A stretch of DNA of 27,949 bases, from assembly GCA_036986275.1 (NCBI GenBank), contig BTRG01000030.1:1-27949 (forward strand), written 5' to 3'. Under the pieces are notes generated by a model. It was not told where the DNA came from. It ran no database searches and was given only the letters and a program-made list of their open reading frames with translations. The DNA is from BTRG01 sp036986275 (lineage in GTDB: Bacteria; Pseudomonadota; Gammaproteobacteria; Acidiferrobacterales; SZUA-150). The first letter of the stretch is position 1, and every line of letters starts with the position of its first letter. This document shows positions 24,239-27,949 of the stretch, in pieces. The translations under genes and the position numbers were made by a program.

Positions 24239-24711
24239 GCACAGCGAATAAAATTATTGATGGCATGAGTAGTCTGGATGCATATCTGACCACGCTCACC
24301 AGACCGCTGGTATTTACCAACGGCTGCTTCGATATTCTGCACCGTGGACATATTGCTTATCTTGAAGAAGCCGCGGCACTGGGCCACAGTCTGATCATTG
24401 GTGTTAACAGTGATGATTCAGTCCGCCGACTCAATAAGGGACCAGGGCGCCCCATCAACATCCTGGAAGACCGTATGGTGGTATTGGCCGGCCTCGCCTG
24501 TGTCGATGCCGTGATTGCCTTTGAAGAAGACACTCCGTTGAAACTTATCCAGCACATCAAACCCGATCATCTGGTAAAGGGTGGGGACTGGGCGATCAAG
24601 GACATTGTTGGTGCTGAAGATGTTATCAACCATGGCGGTCATGTACATTCCATACCTTTTCGTTACCAGCGCTCCACCTCTGCATTGGTTGAAAAACTTC
24701 GCTCCACATGA
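24235..24711 (+). CDS. rfaE2: D-glycero-beta-D-manno-heptose 1-phosphate adenylyltransferase (stand-alone RfaE2)
   Basis: This enzyme activates heptose 1-phosphate to ADP-heptose for the LPS inner core. It is only 158 residues long and corresponds to the C-terminal nucleotidyltransferase half of E. coli HldE; the kinase half is absent here and must be elsewhere. The cytidylyltransferase-like signature TNGCFDILHRGHIAYL is at about 28-43, with HRGH at 36-39. The late motif YQRSTSALVEKL at about 144-155 supplies the RSTS element. Four-base overlaps join it to dolP and to the following dehydrogenase. Confidence 0.93.
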   Translation: MSTANKIIDGMSSLDAYLTTLTRPLVFTNGCFDILHRGHIAYLEEAAALGHSLIIGVNSDDSVRRLNKGPGRPINILEDRMVVLAGLACVDAVIAFEEDTPLKLIQHIKPDHLVKGGDWAIKDIVGAEDVINHGGHVHSIPFRYQRSTSALVEKLRST

Positions 24712-26111
24712 GCTCACCTGACAAGAGCCCTCTCGATACAGCCACAATTCGCTCACTTTACGCTATTGTCGGTCACGACAACGTATTAACTGACGATGCG
24801 GAATGCTGGCCATACGGGCAGGACAACTCACGGCGACATGCAGCACCCGATGCCGTAGTCTTTTCCAGTCATACTGAACAGATCGCCGAGATTATAAAGC
24901 TCTGCCGCCAGAGCAATACCCCCCTGACCGTTCGTGGTCGCGGCACCAACACGACCGGCGCCACCGTACCACATCGGGGTGGCATTGTTTTATCACTGGA
25001 ACGTATGGATAAGATCATAGAAATAGATGCTGACAACCGTCTGCTGCGGGCGCAACCCGGCGTCATCAATCAAGCCGTCCAGCAATGCGCCGGTAAACAT
25101 AACTTATTCTGGCCACCAGACCCCACTAGCGCCGCATACTGCACCATAGGTGGCAACCTGGGCATGAATGCGGCAGGCCCATATGGCGTAAAATATGGTT
25201 CAACACGCGATCATGTCCTGGGGTTAACCGCCGTAACCGGTGCGGGTGAGATAATAAAAACCGGCGTCAGCACCTCAAAAGGCGTGGTTGGCTATGACCT
25301 CACACGCTTGCTTATTGGTTCAGAAGGCACATTGGCCGTCATCACGGAGGCGACACTGAAGCTCTCCGCAAAACCTGAGGCCAGGAAAACATTGCGTGCA
25401 TTCTACGGTGATATTGATTCTGCCACGGCTGCGATTGTCGCTATCATGAAACAACCCGGCATACCTTGCGCCCTGGAGTTTATGGATCGTGGCGCACTAA
25501 ATATTATTCGCGAACACACGACACTGGCATTACCGAAAAAAGCCCAGTCCCTGTTAATTATTGAAGTAGAGGGCGATAGTCAGTCCCTGCCCGCGGCGGC
25601 TACAGCCGTACAAGCAGCGGCAGACAACAAGGGATTGCTTGATTTACATACGGCTTCATCCGATGAAGAGACAACAGAATTGTGGCGACTTCGCAAGGCG
25701 CTTTCTCCCGCCCTGCGTGACATTGCCCCCAATAAACTCAACGAGGATGTCGTCGTCCCGGTAACACACCTGCCTGAACTTCTCTCCGGCCTTGAGACGC
25801 TCAGCCAACGATACAGCATCCCGATCATTAACTTTGGGCACGCCGGCAATGGTAATATTCACGTCAACCTGTTGTATGACACCCAGGATCCCAAACAGTC
25901 AAACAATGCGCATCACTGCCTGAGTGATGTATTCGATCTTGTGTTGGCCCTGGGCGGTACACTCTCGGGCGAACATGGTGTGGGGCTGGTAAAAAAAGAA
26001 TATGTCTCCCGTGAAATAGACGCGGTAACCCTTAACGTCATGGGCCGAATCAAAAAGAGTTTTGACCCCGACAACATCCTCAATCCGGATAAGGCCTTCC
26101 CCACGGAATAA
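24708..26111 (+). CDS. FAD- and metal-dependent D-2-hydroxyacid dehydrogenase (GlcD/Dld/D2HGDH type)
   Basis: A 467-residue VAO-family flavoenzyme: FAD_binding_4 domain at about 40-220, then the FAD-oxidase C-terminal domain. Visible elements are VRGRGTNTTGATVP (75-88) for the FAD pyrophosphate and PPDPTSAAYCTIGGNLGMNA (136-155). The metal/substrate site has H378 and H385 (FGHAGNGNIH) with E422-H423 (GEHGVG), matching the pattern of D-2-hydroxyglutarate and D-lactate dehydrogenases. The substrate cannot be told from sequence alone: D-lactate, glycolate and D-2-hydroxyglutarate are all possible. The start overlaps rfaE2 by four bases, so it is translationally coupled to an LPS gene. Confidence 0.9.
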   Translation: MSSPDKSPLDTATIRSLYAIVGHDNVLTDDAECWPYGQDNSRRHAAPDAVVFSSHTEQIAEIIKLCRQSNTPLTVRGRGTNTTGATVPHRGGIVLSLERMDKIIEIDADNRLLRAQPGVINQAVQQCAGKHNLFWPPDPTSAAYCTIGGNLGMNAAGPYGVKYGSTRDHVLGLTAVTGAGEIIKTGVSTSKGVVGYDLTRLLIGSEGTLAVITEATLKLSAKPEARKTLRAFYGDIDSATAAIVAIMKQPGIPCALEFMDRGALNIIREHTTLALPKKAQSLLIIEVEGDSQSLPAAATAVQAAADNKGLLDLHTASSDEETTELWRLRKALSPALRDIAPNKLNEDVVVPVTHLPELLSGLETLSQRYSIPIINFGHAGNGNIHVNLLYDTQDPKQSNNAHHCLSDVFDLVLALGGTLSGEHGVGLVKKEYVSREIDAVTLNVMGRIKKSFDPDNILNPDKAFPTE

Positions 26112-26145
26112 AGCCACACTTTTGGCCGACAAGCCGGCTTCCGCT

Positions 26146-26162
26146 TAGCCCATCATGGGCTA
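26146..26162. repeat. Near-perfect 17-bp palindrome between dehydrogenase and barrel gene
   Basis: TAGCCCAT, a central C, then ATGGGCTA. No T run follows on either strand, so a factor-independent terminator is unlikely; an operator for the downstream barrel gene is possible. A shorter palindrome, AAGCCGGCTT (26131-26140), lies just before it. The 138 bases from 26112 to 26249 hold no other recognisable element and no convincing promoter. Confidence 0.5.
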
Positions 26163-26249
26163 CACTTCCGGATAAGACTGGTGAAGTCACATATAGCTAT
26201 GCCCAAAACAGACAGACCAGTGACTTTCAGTATCAATGAGGAGAGCACC

Positions 26250-27002
26250 GTGAAACGCATGTTATTACTCACCGGGCTGTTGTTCAGCCTTGGCAACGCC
26301 TACGCCGCAGACAACCTGGACAGCATCCAGAATCTGGGCCAGCAGAAAACCTTTAAACTGTTCTCGGAAGACCTGGCAGCCGTCGTGGCCTACCGCTCCA
26401 CATCCCCCGCGGAACCACTGGGCGCCACGGGTTTTGATATTGGTATCGAGGCCACTTCCACCGGTCTGCCCAATTCCAAGGAATGGGCCCTGGCCAACTC
26501 CGATGGCGAGGCCATCGATAGCATCGTCCTGCCGCGGGTGCATATACACAAAGGCCTGCCCTTTGGTATTGATATCGGTGCCTCCTATGTCGGTAGTGGT
26601 TCCGATACCGACATCAGCATCACCGGTGCTGAATTGAAATACGCCTTCATGGAAGGCGGCACGGCAACACCGGCGCTGGCATTGCGCGTCACCTACAGCG
26701 CACTGTCAGGCATCGATCAACTGGATATGACAACCACGGGCGTGGAATTGTCCATCTCCAAAGGCTTTGCCTTATTCACTCCTTACGCAGGGGTCGGCTA
26801 CGTTTCTGTCACCAGCACGCCGAAAGCAGAAGCCGCTGAGCCTGTCCCCGGTGTATTCGCCGGCTTTGAAGAAGAAACTTTTGGCATGAGCAAGGCCTAC
26901 GCCGGTGTGAATATGGCACTGGGTATTGTTAGTGTTTTGGCTGAAGGCGATAAAACTGGTGAGGCCACCTCTTACAGCTTGAAACTGGCCTTAAGATGGT
27001 AA
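26250..27002 (+). CDS. Outer-membrane beta-barrel protein, unknown function
   Basis: I chose GTG 26250 because GAGGAG lies six bases upstream and the protein then starts with a clean signal peptide (VKRMLLLTGLLFSLGNAYA, cleavage after AYA at 19). The frame is open from 26181, but the extra 23 residues are hydrophilic and would bury the signal. The mature part of about 231 residues is rich in Gly, Ser and Thr with alternating hydrophobic strands. It ends YSLKLALRW, an aromatic C-terminus typical of BAM-assembled barrels. Length suggests 8-12 strands. I cannot assign a family. It is monocistronic, ending at a terminator 27 bases on. Confidence 0.8.
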   Translation: MKRMLLLTGLLFSLGNAYAADNLDSIQNLGQQKTFKLFSEDLAAVVAYRSTSPAEPLGATGFDIGIEATSTGLPNSKEWALANSDGEAIDSIVLPRVHIHKGLPFGIDIGASYVGSGSDTDISITGAELKYAFMEGGTATPALALRVTYSALSGIDQLDMTTTGVELSISKGFALFTPYAGVGYVSVTSTPKAEAAEPVPGVFAGFEEETFGMSKAYAGVNMALGIVSVLAEGDKTGEATSYSLKLALRW

Positions 27003-27028
27003 TCCTTCATGGTTTACTCCGTAAGAAT

Positions 27029-27050
27029 GCCGCGTTAAACGCGGCGTTTT
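27029..27050 (+). terminator. Factor-independent terminator of the barrel gene
   Basis: GCCGCGT pairs with ACGCGGC across a TAA loop, giving a seven-pair GC-rich stem, followed by GTTTT. It is 27 bases after the barrel stop. The converging macro-domain gene ends a few bases beyond on the other strand, where the hairpin has only a weak T stretch. Confidence 0.8.
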
Positions 27051-27055
27051 ACTTT

Positions 27056-27544
27056 CTACGCCAGCAATTCCTGGTAACGCTTCTTGTCGCCATCACTAAA
27101 GCAACAGAAAATAATAGCGTTAAAGAATGCCTCATACTCACGTGCCACTGATACGGCAATGGACGCCGCCCGATCCTTGGGAAAAGCATAGACACCTGTG
27201 CTGACGGCGGGAAAAGCGAGGGTCTTTATCTTGTACTCCTTCGCCAAGATAAAAGAACTGCGGTAACACGCGGCCAGCGTCCCGGCTTCTTGACTCCCGC
27301 CACCACGCCACACCGGTCCAACAGTATGGATCACCCACCTGGCTGGCAATGCAAATCCGGGGGTGATGCGCGCCTCACCCGTGGGACAGCCGTTCAATCC
27401 ACGGCAGGCCTCTAATAAACCCGGCCCCGCGGCACGATGTATGGCGCCGTCTACACCACCGCCCCCGAGCAGCGACTCATTGGCGGCATTGACAATCGCC
27501 TCAACGTCGAGCGCGGTGATATCGGTTTGAATGACTGAGATCAT
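27056..27544 (-). CDS. Macro-domain ADP-ribose hydrolase (O-acetyl-ADP-ribose deacetylase type)
   Basis: A single macro domain filling all 162 residues, like E. coli YmdB (177). Macro domains of this class bind ADP-ribose and hydrolyse O-acetyl-ADP-ribose or mono-ADP-ribose from proteins. The ligand loops are IVNAANESLLGGGGVDGAIH (17-36), with N22 and D32 in the positions used for catalysis in MacroD-type enzymes, and VSTGVYAFP (114-122) around the phosphates. GPVWRGGG follows the VIHTV strand. The ribosome binding site is poor. It converges with the barrel gene; a hairpin at 27575-27600 lies upstream. Confidence 0.92.
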   Translation of the reverse strand: MISVIQTDITALDVEAIVNAANESLLGGGGVDGAIHRAAGPGLLEACRGLNGCPTGEARITPGFALPARWVIHTVGPVWRGGGSQEAGTLAACYRSSFILAKEYKIKTLAFPAVSTGVYAFPKDRAASIAVSVAREYEAFFNAIIFCCFSDGDKKRYQELLA

Positions 27545-27574
27545 GGATCAGAAACGACCAAAACGACACACAAA

Positions 27575-27600
27575 CAGGCAGTCTATTCGATAGCTGCCTG
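27575..27600 (-). terminator. Likely terminator between the 62-codon gene and the macro gene
   Basis: CAGGCAG and CTGCCTG, extended by CTAT/ATAG, form an 11-pair stem with one bulged T and a three-base loop. On the minus strand the 3' side is followed by TTTGTGTGTCGTTTT, a T-rich tail. It would end transcripts from the small gene at 27707. The rest of the 162-base gap holds two short inverted repeats, at 27658-27674 and 27684-27697, without T runs. Confidence 0.5.
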
Positions 27601-27706
27601 GAGTGAAATCACCATGATTTGGTTTTATGGTGGGACAGACAAAACCGGGTTAGGGCGCTCAGGGGCTGCCTGAGTTGGAGTCTTCAGTACGTGGCCCGTC
27701 TCAGGG

Positions 27707-27895
27707 CTATGCCGTTTTCTTGTAAATCAGTCCAGGCTGAATAAAGATCTCTGATTCTTTCAGATCCTGAACAAAGATTTCCTCTGCATCACAATCGGCA
27801 ATTCTGTCAAAAATATAGGTGGTTCCGGAATGATCGCATGATGCGAATATGGGCCGTCCCATAAAATCGCCAACTACTGGTCCTCGATAATGCAT
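27707..27895 (-). CDS. Small hypothetical protein, unknown function
   Basis: A 62-codon gene I do not recognise. Support comes from GGGAG six bases before the ATG (27902-27906) and from protein-like composition: it starts MHYRGPVVGDFMGRPIFASC, continues with mixed beta-type segments (TTYIFDRIA, EEIFVQDL) and ends IFIQPGLIYKKTA. There is no signal peptide or membrane segment, so it should be cytosolic. Two Cys (residues 20 and 35) are present without a CxxC pattern. A possible leader hairpin lies just upstream. The gene stands alone, separated from the macro gene by a probable terminator. Confidence 0.6.
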   Translation of the reverse strand: MHYRGPVVGDFMGRPIFASCDHSGTTYIFDRIADCDAEEIFVQDLKESEIFIQPGLIYKKTA

Positions 27896-27907
27896 TACAA
27901 ACTCCCA

Positions 27908-27930
27908 GCGATGACTTTAGCAGCCATCGC
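27908..27930 (-). repeat. Inverted repeat next to the ribosome binding site of the 62-codon gene
   Basis: GCGATG and CATCGC, separated by 11 bases, end one base before the GGGAG ribosome binding site (27902-27906). If transcribed, the hairpin could modulate ribosome access. The right window edge is 19 bases away, so the promoter cannot be seen. Confidence 0.35.
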
Positions 27931-27949
27931 CGCAAACAAGATTTAATTA

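Noticed and set aside
26181..26249. Longer start of the beta-barrel protein
   Set aside because: It adds 23 hydrophilic residues before a classic signal peptide; GTG 26250 has GAGGAG at ideal spacing.
27614..27673. 19-codon plus-strand frame starting ATGATTTGGTTTTATGG
   Set aside because: Very short, ribosome binding site too far away, and it lies across a hairpin-rich gap.

Overview
The window holds the complete division and cell-wall (dcw) cluster of a gammaproteobacterium, followed by the conserved rnpB / rsmI-lpoA neighbourhood. The evidence for a gammaproteobacterium is the gene order (mraZ-rsmH-ftsL-ftsI-murE-murF-mraY-murD-ftsW-murG-murC-murB-ddl-ftsQ-ftsA-ftsZ-lpxC), the type A RNase P RNA next to mraZ, the rsmI/lpoA divergence, and the Lpo and BON lipoproteins. 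From memory, the order mraZ-rnpB-rsmI-lpoA-yraN-SIS-BON matches the Pseudomonas arrangement. I cannot name the genus. MurE carries the DNPR motif of meso-diaminopimelate users.

Layout. Positions 1-18802 (minus strand) carry 17 complete genes transcribed right to left from a promoter upstream of mraZ, plus the first 58 codons of an M23-type membrane peptidase at the left edge. Most neighbours overlap by 4 or 8 bases, so translation is coupled. The leader of mraZ has a sigma-70 promoter and four GTGG(G/A) repeats spaced 10-11 bp apart, the expected MraZ self-regulatory site. Positions 19020-19450 (minus) encode RNase P RNA with an unusually long P3 arm. A possible small gene (19671-19823, plus) lies between rnpB and rsmI.

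rsmI (minus) and lpoA (plus) diverge at about 20.7 kb. The plus-strand operon lpoA-yraN-gmhA/diaA-dolP-rfaE2-FAD dehydrogenase runs to 26111, its last four junctions being ATGA overlaps. An outer-membrane beta-barrel gene (26250-27002) ends at a clear hairpin terminator. The right edge has a macro-domain gene and a 62-codon gene of unknown function, both on the minus strand.

How the genes fit together: lipid II is made from UDP-MurNAc through MurB-MurC-MurD-MurE-MurF, MraY and MurG, and polymerised by FtsW/FtsI under FtsA/FtsZ/FtsQ/FtsL control. LpoA is expected to activate PBP1A. LpxC commits to lipid A, while the SIS isomerase and RfaE2 belong to heptose supply for the LPS core. RsmH and RsmI methylate the same 16S rRNA nucleotide, C1402. 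I see no mobile element, CRISPR array, tRNA or defence island. The observations most worth checking are the enlarged RNase P P3 arm, a duplicated C-terminal peptide in FtsZ, a DiaA-like SIS protein that keeps the GmhA catalytic residues, a lpxC start without a ribosome binding site, and two small unknown genes.
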